Of a stretch of DNA of 64,000 nucleotides, positions 1 to 11,940 are shown one piece after another; within the stretch, counting starts at the first letter, position 1; each line of letters opens with the position of its first letter. The notes beneath the pieces are model-generated. The model was not told the DNA's origin and ran no database searches. It saw only the letters and a program-made list of their open reading frames with translations. Origin of the DNA: Atopsyche davidsoni (taxonomy: Eukaryota > Arthropoda > Insecta > Trichoptera > Hydrobiosidae); NCBI GenBank assembly GCA_022113835.1, contig JAILWY010000001.1:11090501-11154500 (forward strand), in the 5' to 3' direction. The translations under genes were made by a program, and so were the position numbers.

Positions 1-2639
1 GGAATGTAAGAGATCAGAAAAATGCTAATCTTTGTGAAAATTTATTTAAGTCAATAAGACCCACACAATGTGGTGAAATTCCCTAAAATTATTTATATAT
101 TTATAAACGTTTGCCTCCTTGCTGTACTGTTTTATACTTATATGTGGACTGCCTGTAGTTTGATTTTTTGGTAGAACATCCGTATATATTAAAGCTTTGA
201 TAAAGGGCGGCCAAAAAGTAAATAAAGCAATATTCTTATTTAATATAATTATTTTGTAATATATTTAAAATTATTTCAAAATTAAAAAAATATCTTTATT
301 AACCTTAAAACGTTCGCATGAATATAATAAAGTGCTAATCTATGATTGTGAGCCATCTGTGCTGGCAGCTCTGTGGGTCGCATCTCGTGGCCTTTGATGA
401 CAAAGTGTCAAATAATTTCTCCTTCTTCAAAATGTAAACAGAGACCATAGAATATGCTGAGGCCTACTTTTTATTTTTATATACACATCCTAACGAATCC
501 TGTGCTAATTAAGAATTACTACTCTACAGCCTTATTATGATGGTTAAAAAATTTTTTTTTTACAATGCATTGTAACCGTCTTGTTTGTAACATATATTTT
601 TGGCTATCGTCGAAATATAAAAAATAAAATACTTGTTGGTTATAAATGCATTAACTGTTTTAAAAAAAAATTTAAAATATATCTATTGTTATGTCAAAAA
701 TTGCATAGCTTTAAATAACTAATATTTTACGCAATTGATAAGAGACATATGATTTGATCTTGAACTGTTACAATTGCTTTGATTTTCTATAGATACGTTT
801 ATAAGTGAACCATGGGAGTCCTTAGTATTGTCTTTAAACCATATGACAATTATTATAGCATTTATGTCAAGAAAACTCACACGCTTCGAGGTTTAAATGT
901 GAATAAAAATATTAATTTATAAAAAGATATTTGCACTCAAGAAAAATGATTTGAATTTGTTTTTTTTTTTTTTTTCAAAGCTGGGTAGTGCGATTTCTAA
1001 TATTAAAATAAGTAAGCTTAATTTAGCTGTAAAGGAATAAAATCAACGACATCAGAGTTATTCTGGCTATTTTTTATAGTCAAAGTTTCTACGGTTTTGC
1101 TGGCATTAAAATAAATGGGAAATTTATTACTAGATTATATTTTTTATATGCCGTAGAAAGGTTTGTCCCGCGCATGTGGCGTATGCGAGAATGTGTAAGT
1201 AATACAAAGTAATGTTCAGTAATTGCATGCGATTGATAATTCTCCTTGTGGCAGTTAGTTTCCGGTTGCGCTAACTAGACTCGGGACTATTATATTCCGC
1301 TTTGACTTGCATATTCGATATGAAAACCTAATGTACTTCAGCTCTCATTGAAAGAATTTTAATTAATTCTAGAGGTCATTGCTCTACCTCTGCAATGTGA
1401 AAAAAACGTTATCGAAATCCTATTACACATTTGACGATTCTACAAACATATGTTTGATTAATCGCTGTCACACGTATTTTACCACTATCACTTATTTTGT
1501 GTATTTCACATACAGTATCTTTATTAAACGTTTTTGCGAGTATTACTAGACTCTATGCACAACAGTTCTTACAACTTAAATGAAATAAATTTATAATTTA
1601 TATTTTTTATTTTGAAAATACAGTTTTATTGAAATTTTCACACGTTGTAATAATTTCACTATGGTATGCATATTTTTTTTATATATAAGATAAAAACGCC
1701 TATTTGTATATAGGATACACTATATAAAAACGAAACTATTCAGAGAGTATCAATAAAATAACCATTAATAAATAAATCTTCATAAGTACACTTCATGCAT
1801 GTAAATGATCAGAACCTTTCGAAAATCACTCCATAAATTTAATAGAAACGCCTGCAGTGTAGCAACTCTACGTTATTCGGTTTTAGCATCGTCTTATAAA
1901 AGATAGTTACAAAAAACTATTTTTTTAATAAAATTATCAAAAATGATAGTAGGCGATAAATTTTATTAATTATTCATAAAACTTGTTTCTACTGTGCACG
2001 CCTCTTTTTTTAAAAGTTATTTGTAATTAAAAGAAAAGGTTTTTTTTATCTAATAATATAATTAAACTTGGATTGACTTTCCAATAAATTTTTAAAAACA
2101 ACACTACGACAGTTGACTTTATAATTATTTCAAGCACACCTACGTGAAATTATGTGTATTATTAAAGCATTAATCTAGAAATTTTTCTTTTTTTGTTTCT
2201 ATAATCGATGCATCAGTACACAGGATTGAATGATAAAAGAGTTATTTTGGCTTGAAAGAGCACAAGTAAATATATTTATGTTAATGTCATAATATCCTTT
2301 CAACATAAAAAAACTCGTCTAAGAATCCTTAACATGGTAAAAGTTTGGTTTTAACTAAAAAATCAAATTTAACTTCTCGTTTATGTGGCCCGTTTTGACA
2401 TCGTACAGAGATATCAAAATTGGACGAGTACGAAAGGAAATTACGTTATTTGATTTTTTTTTGTACTTATAAAATAAAGGCGAATATTTAAAATAACAAC
2501 CAGGAATAACTAACTAGCAAAAAACGTAATCCACCAAACATAAAGACGACACGGTCTAAACATCCATTATATAAAAGGCTCGTCGTTTTCCAAGTCAGAA
2601 GAAGACGTAAGCACGAAGCGACTACCATAATGACCCTGG

Positions 2640-2890
2640 CTTTCATACGAACTGTCTAATATAATATTAATAATCACCTGTCGTGCTGATGGCCGGCTGG
2701 ATGACGGTCTTCCCTGATTGAGAAGTAAGCAGTGACGCTCACCGGAAGGAATGACCGCCGGTCGTCACTTTCTCCTCACAAATCGGCGTTCGTGATGCAT
2801 CAGGAGAAATGGATCCTTCTCTGCGGCTATGAACGCATCTGATCCGGTCATTGTGAGTGCTGGCACGTCAGACAACAACGCAGAGATAGC
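2640..2890. promoter_or_regulatory. GC-rich island, candidate cis-regulatory element
   Basis: A block of roughly 200 bp is clearly GC-richer than its flanks and contains imperfect palindromes around GCCGGC and GACCGCCGGTC, without an open coding frame of note. It could be a conserved enhancer or an unrecognised exon or transposon fragment. Only base composition supports the call. Confidence 0.2.
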
Positions 2891-3265
2891 CAACTTTTTA
2901 TGCAAAGCTGCTGTCTATTTATAAACGTGACTATTTGACTCACGTTTTGAATTACTGTTTTAGCACGATCATTCGAGAATTATATATATATATGCTTTGT
3001 GTGTGAATACTGGTCAAAAACGTTCATTTTACGATATAAAAACCCTGTAGTAAATTATCATCATTAAGGTCAAACTTAAATGTACGTGTTAAGCTTACAC
3101 TTAAGACCCTTAGAAAATTCAATAATTTGTACAATAAAATAACCTTTGCTGCAAAATAAATTAAAAAACTTTTCCGGTTTTGTAAACATTACATAAAACA
3201 TTTTCGATTAACAGCTGGAATATCAACAAGATATATACGCATTACTAAGGCCAGTCTCTTCTTAT

Positions 3266-3449
3266 TTATTACTAATATGATTAGGCACATTAGTTCATAT
3301 ATAGAAGATGATTTAAAGAAACTCTCAGAAAAATATCATCGTGATTTGTGTGATGTTATGTCCACACAAATCACGATGATATTTTTCTGAGAGTTTCTTT
3401 AAATCATCTTCTATATATGAACTAATGTGCCTAATCATATTAGTAATAA
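3266..3449. repeat. Perfect 87-bp inverted repeat with 10-nt loop
   Basis: The arm at 3266-3352 is the exact reverse complement of 3363-3449, separated by a 10-nt spacer at 3353-3362. I matched the two arms base by base and found no mismatch. A transcript would fold into a long perfect hairpin. Possible origins are a very recent fold-back duplication, a MITE-like element, a source of hairpin RNA for small-RNA pathways, or a sequencing or assembly artefact. No target-site duplication is obvious outside the arms. Confidence 0.85.
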
Positions 3450-4974
3450 TATAATAAACCCGTAATGGGTAATAAATACGCATCTGATTGACCAATCCAT
3501 AATATAGATATACATCTTCTTACTTACGCATTATTCGTATAAATTATAGCGAACTAATGAAACACATTATTCAACTAATATCTCTTATTATGTGATATTG
3601 TATAAAATCTACGATCGCGTTATTTGCAGGTATATCTCAAACCCGTTGCTCTCGGATCGCGTGTTGCCTTCACTGGCACTAAACGGTTTGACATAACGTG
3701 AATAATGTCTCGATCCAGATGCTTGGCTGTGTTCAAATTTCTCCGCGGGAAGGAATAAATTAAAATCGGACACCTATGACACGAGCACCAACCCAACTCG
3801 AGATACTTAAGGTTTCTAATTCCGGCGACAGCAGGCGGTGACTTCAAACAGTAAAAAACCTTATCTTAAATACACCTGGAAAGAAACCCTTCATTAACTA
3901 CTGCCAGCTGTACCAATTTATTATACTCTCTTGAATTTACAATGTCACTAATTTGGATATAATCACGGATAAATTAAAATGAATATTATTTATGTGCATA
4001 TTTTAACTTGGTAAAATTACTATTTTTAAATATTTTTTTTTTATAAAAAACGTGCAAACTTCTTTACTTTTTATTTTATAAATATACACGTTTATACAAA
4101 ATATATTTAAAACACAATACAAATATTTATAATTGTTATATCATAAATAAATTACGTGATTTTTAGTAGAATACTAAATTTTTAGCATAAAAAATTGGGG
4201 TATACCGGAGATACGATATTATACAAAAACAAACCATTACGTCGTGTACTTTAACTGAGGCGATTAAGTCCTCAAAAGCATGTGTTTCATATAAATCCGT
4301 GTTGGGGGCATTAAAACAAACCAGATAGGCTCTCAGAGATACAAGTATCATGATTGTTGGTAAACGTGCAACCTTTTTTATTTCATTTTCCTAGCAACGT
4401 GGAGTAATTTCGTAGAGGTGTAATGAAAGATGAAGACAAGAGGGAACTCTCGTTAAAAACCCAACAGGGCGTGAAAATTCCAGAGCATCCAGCCATGTGT
4501 GATTATTATATTATTCTTGAGCTATAATCAATTTTCGGGGAAGATAAATAAAAAACAACCATATAACTGGTTGGTTTAAAATTAGATAGTCGAGAAATCT
4601 TTGCATTTTGAAAAGCACGTCTCGTGGATTGAAGCATATTTTTGTATACACATAGATCCTTTGGTCATGTTTGTCTTTTTGTATCTAATTAAACGAATTA
4701 TAATAATTTTTAGTTATGATATAAATAAATCACAGAATACACGATTCGACCAATTCTGACATTTCACTAAGTGGGAAAAATAATGACGGAATCTTAATTT
4801 TGTATTATAATGGAAATATCTACGATTATGAAAATGTAAGAGACTTCTAGTAATTGTACACAATGGCAATCACGTTTTAAAAATGTATGAATTTGATTTT
4901 TTTAATGCATAAATAGTAATTTATTCAAAATTTCTTATTCCTCGAAGTCATTAATATTAATAGGAGACCATTAT

Positions 4975-5180
4975 CTCCACAATAACTATAAATGGCCAAG
5001 CTGAACCGACATTAGGCGGGCCGGGCACATTATTCTAAACCTCGATCGGAAACAACAACAGATCTTAGTGAGACTCTTGGATCCGATAGAGAAATGGACC
5101 GAATGAGGCTTTCAGTGGGTCACGACCGCGAGGGTCACGGGCCTGCAGCGGAGGTCACACCGCAACATTTACAAAGCCTG
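4975..5180. promoter_or_regulatory. GC-rich island with three nuclear-receptor-like half-sites
   Basis: This GC-rich island includes three same-strand hexamers of nuclear-receptor half-site type: GGGTCA at 5117-5122, GGGTCA at 5132-5137 and AGGTCA at 5152-5157. There is no coding frame. Half-sites of this type are bound by many insect nuclear receptors, but short motifs occur by chance, so a regulatory role is only inferred. Confidence 0.2.
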
Positions 5181-7469
5181 GAACAATCGAAGCGCCCCTT
5201 TGAATAACCATCTTAACCACATCTTTCAAAAATTTCACCATGAAAAACAATATATAGATATTCTTGAGAAAAAAAAAATTACAAGAACTGTTAAGATAAC
5301 TGTCTAGTTAACTCTATTAGTACCAACATACTCAAAAATATAAACTCGGGTTATTCTTTTATGATCGATATCTACTACATCATAGGTCGATATTCTACTA
5401 TTAAATGTGAAGTATTTGCCAAGTAGTTTGCTATTTTACTCGCCATGCCTAAGATAATTTTAGTTAAAGCATGTGTACTTTTCAACATGCGTATGCCTTT
5501 CTAATATCTAGCCACTTTTTTATGTGCTTTATTTCCGGAAGTTTATTTTTTTTCTTCCTATGGTAAAATACATTTGCATTCCTGGTTTTGTAAAAAAAAC
5601 CGACCCTCCTGGTATCGTTTACACTCGCAATTCACAACAGATCATTATTTCTCGCAGGGTCTTCAAAAAACGTATTTTTCAAAAAAATCTAGCTTTATCC
5701 TAATAAACAAAAGTGGATTCATGAAGTTGCATAATTTGCTATAGAAATTAAACTCGTTTTTCAATACACTGCAAAAAGTTGCAATAAGGGTAGGTTTGAG
5801 AAATTAAGATTTTTCTAGCTGTAAATTCAATTTTTTAAAGTAACAAAATTTATATTAAAAAAATCATCACAAAGAAAAATAAAAAAAAAAGTATTTACCA
5901 ACTCAGGATGGAAGAAATGTATTGGTTTTATTGTTACAGCCAAAGCGGGTTTTACAACTCTAAGACTCAAAATATCGCTTTACTTCATAAAACCTATTTT
6001 GAGTTTAATTGTAAAATAGATCATTATTCGCTCTGCTCTAAATTTGTAACATAAACGCAACAACCAACCAGACTTTAGGAAGTTATTTCTTTTTTGTCCA
6101 AAATGTTCATTTCAGCTGTTCGTTTTGTTCCTACGCGAATATCACAGTCGGAGCCAAAGGGAACAATGACCGCATTCAACATGAAATCTTGACCTCACGT
6201 TCTCTAGACCTTAATGTAGGCATTTTGGATGCACGTATTATACTTTGGATGTACAATAAAATAAACACTCTGAATGATTACTCTTGCGTGTATCTAAGCA
6301 AATAAGAACCGTGAGTATTTTTTATTTCGTTTTTTTTTGTTTGTTGTATTCTACATCTGCCATTATAAGGCTCTAGCTGCTACTGGGTTATTTCAATGGC
6401 TATACTAAATTGATATTGAATGATAATTATGAAAGGCATTGATGTATAATATATAAAACTGTAAAAAATTAAATATCACTTGGCCTACATTCGATCATAC
6501 ATCAGTAGCAGATAAATATAATGTAAAAATTATATTATATAGGATACGTAGGATAAAAGTGTAAAAAATGCAGAGTCAATTTATATTTAATTTATAACTT
6601 ATCATACGTCACGTTTGAACTGTATTTCCTATTGAAGTTTATTAGCTTTTTATTTACTAATCACTACATTGATTCAATTTATTATTCACTTTCGTTTATA
6701 AGGAATATTTATAGAAGAAAGTTAAAACATATTCATTTATGCGTTTGAATATCATTGATTATTTCCTGAAAGAAGTATGAAAATCAAAGTATTTTGCTGA
6801 ATACTTTTAATTTATTTTAAAATAATTTTTTTTTAAAAAGTTTTCATTTTATTTTTAAAATATTTTAAAAATTATTTTACACTACTCATTGGATTTTTTT
6901 AATGCCTGAAAAATAAATATTCATTGTGATGAATGTTAAATTAGGTTTACTAAACTACTCTATAGTTCATAACGATGACTCCTTAACATCTAAACACTAC
7001 AAAACCTATAAAAAGTGGAGTTACTGGACTCTGTGATGTCAAAAGATCATGGTTTACGTAAACCTGACTTATAATAGTAAATTATAAGAGTGTCACAAAG
7101 CATGAAGTAACACCCATATAATCGTAATTAAACTTTAAAATAAGCATAACAAGATACGAAAAGAAGTCCTAATAGTTCTAGCCTTGTCTTATTCAATAAA
7201 TAATGTCTCCTTTCCGGTAAAAAGCAAATAAGTTTAGCCTAAGGTTTATCAAATCCAATTTCTCTATCAATCTCTTCTGTGACGCAATGAGAGCAAGTTC
7301 TAATGCCTTGGCCCTTGGAATTATCAAATAGAACCGAAAGCGAATCCGTGAATATACTTCGGAACGAATCGTAGTACTCAGTAATTTATTGGATTCTTGA
7401 ACATGATAAATCTTTATAATAACACCAAATCGACCAAGAAAATGAACACTATTTAAATTTGCTCTGCTT

Positions 7470-7990
7470 TATTATGGTAATATGTATGATTATTAGGTGC
7501 ATTGCTTATCATTCCTACCTAGGGCGTTGTTTTATATATTATAGATTAGATCGTCTCATAAATTTACTTGACGAAATTCAAAAGTGCATATTGAGAGATT
7601 TTTATGCTTTGGGTTCACTTTCAGAACTCAGACCATTATTTCGGATGAAATCAAACTGATTTATGTTTACAGGGTATTTGTAATGCTAAAAGTATTTATA
7701 TATTTATTATTACCTTTTTAGTTCTACCTTGAGGGTTTTGTGGGAAAATTATTGATTTGATATTCTTATAAATTTACTTGCCGAAATTTAAAACATTGAA
7801 CTGGTATATTCTTATGCTTTGGGTACAATCTTTTCACTTTACGTCCCGAGGATGTTTGTAACAATTATAAGTGCACACCTTATCAGTCCCACTTATGGTA
7901 AAAGGTTTTCAAGTAAAATTTTAAAGTTGAATCTCTCATAAATTTACTTTTAAAATTTAGAATGTGTAGATGAAACTAAAATATTATTAT
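7470..7990. repeat. Degenerate tandem repeat, three units
   Basis: The phrase ATAAATTTACTT followed by a GAAATT-like block recurs at about 7557, 7767 and 7937. Units one and two also share a TTATGCTTTGGGT phrase downstream. The spacing is about 210 and 170 bp. The units are diverged, which suggests an old tandem duplication. A 66-codon frame inside it shows no domain and is not called. Confidence 0.4.
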
Positions 7991-9279
7991 ATATACATAT
8001 AAATATATTTAAAATTGAAGTATTGAAGTGATTCAACTTCTGGGGGTTGATTGTAACGCTGTAAAAAATATTTGGCATCTTTCACACACATTAATTAATA
8101 TCGGGAAAAACTATATACAATTATAGTATATCATTTATTTTCTTGCAGCGTTACATATACAGCATTAATTGAAAAAAAGTTTATGAATTAACCACTATGT
8201 ATACAATGAGCCAAAATTTTCCCATCGAAAGACAGAAATTTCATTATTATATATAACCTTAGTAATATTACATTTCCTTGTGCGCAAGTATAGAGAGCTT
8301 AAATTTTTGTTTATGTGCAAATTTATAATATCAAAAATAGATTAAACGCTTAATTGTTAGTGTTAAAATAGATTGTCTATTAATTATTTTCTTTGGTGGG
8401 CCCTTTCACTTGTAGGCGTTAAACTATTGCAAACAACCTCAGAAACCAATAAATGATAATCGATCAATATTATACAAAATGGTTATGAAAGCTGCATATG
8501 TATTATGAATAAGACTTCAGTACTTCCGGTAAAACCTACTTGTTCCTTGTGCGTTGAGTCATATCTGCAAATCTGAAACTATCAATAAAAGCCAGTTCTT
8601 GATACTAACATAGCACTCCGCGGAAGTTTCAAAACTTGTTAAATATTTATTGTTCATTTTAATAGAAATTCTAACGAGCAGGCAATATCAAATAAACACT
8701 GATAATCGATATTTATAAGAGTTATTCCCTAATAATAAAACAGATATTTAATGAAGCATTAAATGGATTATTTCATAATAGTGTACGTAACTGTTATAAA
8801 AATAAAAAATAAGTTTTTCAAAACGAGTCATATTAAAACAATTTGATTTTCGTTTAATCTAATCGACCTATAGTATGTTTCAAATAAATAACGCGTAAAT
8901 AAAACTTACAAAAAATGCATAGATTGTTGATTTGGTGGTTAAAACCAAGAAAAAACTAAAAGGTTATCGGATTGATCATCGCACAGGTAAATCCCAAATA
9001 AATATGATTGATAAATATAATGAATAACCTTTGTATGAAAACGATTTGCATTTCCAGGACTCTACAATAAACACATAAAAATAATCAGAAGTTTTTCGGG
9101 AAAATCCAACCGCGGAAACTCGAGGAAGCTCCGAGAGAAAATTTTCATAAAAAAACGTTTCATATTTGAACAAACCCAATTTTAAAAATTGTTTTATTAT
9201 TGGCATAAATAACTGCGTGTCTCTGAATCACCGGAAAATTGCAACAGCTGTTATAGAGAGTGAAAACAAATCGACTGAA

Positions 9280-9420
9280 GGCCGGTGGCATAATTGGTTA
9301 ATAACTCGACGGCCAGCAATGCGGGTGCGTGGCCGAGTATGGAAATTGCTTCCTCCAGCAGGAAGTTCTTCCTTTTACCAAGCTGTTTATTAATCACCAG
9401 TTCCTCGTTCACTTGAATGC
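9280..9420. promoter_or_regulatory. Short GC-rich island
   Basis: A GC-rich stretch of about 140 bp lies in AT-rich flanks, with sequence such as TGGCATAATTGGTTAATAAC that faintly recalls the 5' half of a tRNA-derived SINE. No complete tRNA fold or B box is visible, so it is left as an unexplained island. Confidence 0.15.
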
Positions 9421-9449
9421 CTGCTATTAATCTGCTTTGTTACTTTCAG

Positions 9450-9840
9450 CCATAGCAGGTTGATTCTGAATCTGATAAAACTTGTTTTTCAAATATATTT
9501 TATGTGTAAAGGTTTACTCGTGTTAACAGTGCTTTCACCGTATTTTAAAATATAATACCAATTTCTTGTTTTGCTTATTTATTTGTTTTGTGATTTTAAA
9601 TTACAGGAGATTGATTCCGATCACGATAAAACTTGTCGGTCTTGTACTTACGCAGGTGTTTTCATTATATTTTATGCGTAAAGGTTTTCTGTGAATTGAT
9701 TTCAAAAGGAAGTGCTTTCACATGAAATGAACACGTTTCACTATGCATATATAATTTTTTTACTTATTGAAGAATAGTGATTTAAATTGAATGAACACGT
9801 TTACTTTACATATATTTTTTTACTTATTAAGAATATGTAA
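9450..9840. repeat. Local direct duplications
   Basis: Two diverged copies share GATTGATTC, GATAAAACTTG, ATATTTTATG and GTAAAGGTTT in the same order, starting near 9459 and 9610. Immediately after, a unit of about 60 bp containing GAATGAACACGTTT and TTTTTTTACTTATT occurs twice, near 9727 and 9789. They look like small tandem duplications in non-coding DNA. Confidence 0.5.
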
Positions 9841-10379
9841 ACGTGTCATACTCTGAAATTTTTTACTGGTAGTCGTTAGTCTTTATTTATATATATTTTT
9901 TTTAAAAATTATTAGTATTTGTAATTTAACTATTATATTGTATTAAAACTCATCGTTTTTTTTATGAAGTTTTGAAAAATATCCTGCAAACGTACAATCA
10001 TTTTTCTTACATTCACATCTTCCTATAGAAATTTTGCCATTATGACATACAAAAGATTTTATTTTAATATATATTTGAAAGTTTCCTTTTGAATACATGT
10101 TACATAAAGCAAATAAGACCCACAATAACATGATCTTTATTATGACTGATTGATTATTTATAAAAAGGTCACAATAATATATGAATGAGTCTTAGAAATA
10201 TACGCCGAGAGAAAATCAAGTACGAGAGTAGAAACGCTGCTGGGACGTTGATTAATTTGGTTTGCAGAAACTACAAGCTTTTACGAATCAGACGCATATA
10301 CTCTGTCATTTGCATGACCAAAGCTTCCATCTCATTAAGCCGCATGTGCTCAGGTCGGCGTTATTCCTAAGTGGCAAGA

Positions 10380-10640
10380 CGGCAGCTGCCGGGCGGGCCG
10401 AGCGATGGCCGCGTTTACGAGGAACGACTCCAACACGACGCGCTGCAGAACAATGCCAACACATTTCAATTATGATATTTACATCGGGCTGGGAACCTCC
10501 CTAGCTTTCGCGCTAATCAAGACCCGGTTAATCGACCCAAATCTAATAAATAAAACTCCGTCTGGGTCCGCTGCGCAAGCCCGCGAACACAGCTTTGAGG
10601 CAAATGAGGATGACGAATATGATGAGTATTAGCAGTATTG
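10380..10640. promoter_or_regulatory. GC-rich island with TAAT-type motifs
   Basis: A GC-rich block contains GCTAATCAAG, GGTTAATCGACC and AATAAATAAAAC, which resemble homeodomain and forkhead-type sites. A 75-codon frame ending in an acidic tail overlaps it but has no recognisable domain. A regulatory element is a plausible but unproven reading. Confidence 0.2.
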
Positions 10641-10859
10641 CAAGCATTGGTGATCAATCGAAAAATTCGTTTGTTTTCGTGTAGTTTAGTAATTAGTGTA
10701 CTTTTTACCTTAACGTTCTTTATACTAGCCGAAACTTAAAAACTAATTTTTACTGTAAGTTCTATTAATGCAATTTAGGACATAAAATTAATTTTTACTT
10801 TATTAAAGTACACCTTCATAAATTAAATTATAAAAATGTTTTTTTTTAACATAATTATT

Positions 10860-11940
10860 AAAATAATTGAATGAGGTGTTTCAGGTATACTTAATAATGT
10901 ATGGTTCTTATTTTATATAAAATAACGTTAACTTTAATATGTGATAAGTAATAATTACATACTTTAATAGTTTTGTTTATCATAATAATGTCTAAATCTT
11001 CTCTGAGCACATTAAATAAAATGTTTTAATGTTTTCACAAAATGACACTTTTTTACCTGCACTGTAATAAAAGCGGTTAAAATTTGTCGCGTTTCAAAAA
11101 ACTTTCGTACTCTTGCAATAAACTGTCCAAAAAATTGAAATATTTCTTTAACGCATTATCTTGACACATTAACCCATTCACGCCATCAATAAAAAAAACC
11201 ATGGATTCGTGACGATGGCTCCGCGGTTTCCCACAGAGCTCCCCACCATGGCGCGGGCAGATTCCTCATTCAGACTCAGATTGCACGCAATTCTCACATG
11301 AATTAAGATCACACACTTTGTCTCTGGCGGCGCAAAATGTGAAATTGCTCTTCGCTCTGGGCTCGAATGGAGTCGCGGCAGAACAAAGAGTCGGACGCGT
11401 CGGTGGCCGGCCGTGAATCGGCGTGAATCGGCGTGAGTCGGCGTGAGTCGGCGTGAGTCGGCGTGAGTCGGCGTGAGTCGGCGTGAGTCGGCGTGAGTCG
11501 GCGTGAGTCGGCGTGAGTCGGCGTGAGTCGGCGTGAGTCGGCGTGAGTCGGCGTGAGTCGGCGTGAGTCGGCGTGAGTCGGCGTGAGTCGGCGCGTCCCT
11601 AGCGCGCGTGCTTCGTCTAAGAAATGACGATCGCGTTTTGATGAAATTTAAAGGTCAATCAATTGTAAAGTTTTTATGGCAAGCATCATTGAAAATAATC
11701 TCTTTTATTATATATATTAAAAAATATTACAATTTTTGCAGTTAAAATACAAAAGTTTTCTGAAATACGACAAATATTATAATGGAGGTAAAAAACAGTT
11801 GATATCTAAAAACAAGATTAAAACATTTTAAGAGAAGATTTTAAAATTATTATTACTAACAAAACTGATGTAGTATAAATATTTTATATAAAATAAGAAC
11901 CATAAATTACTGAATATACTTAACTCCTCGTTATTATTTA
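10860..11940. mobile_element. Possible fold-back element enclosing a GC-rich core
   Basis: A 24-bp perfect inverted repeat pairs 10901-10924 with 11880-11903. The match continues imperfectly inwards: the pieces TAATAAT, AAATCTTCTCT and AAAATGTTTTA occur in the same order on the two arms. It also continues outwards around a GTATACTTAATAATG-like phrase. The arms enclose about 1 kb that includes a GC-rich core and a 10-bp minisatellite. This geometry suggests a non-autonomous fold-back element or an old inverted duplication. No transposase is present. Confidence 0.35.
11412..11592. repeat. 10-bp minisatellite (CGGCGTGAGT)n
   Basis: About 18 head-to-tail copies of a 10-bp unit, consensus CGGCGTGAGT. 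The first two copies carry GAAT instead of GAGT and the later copies are essentially identical. It sits inside a GC-rich island (about 11180-11620) in otherwise AT-rich DNA. The unit length is not a multiple of three and no gene crosses it. Confidence 0.9.
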
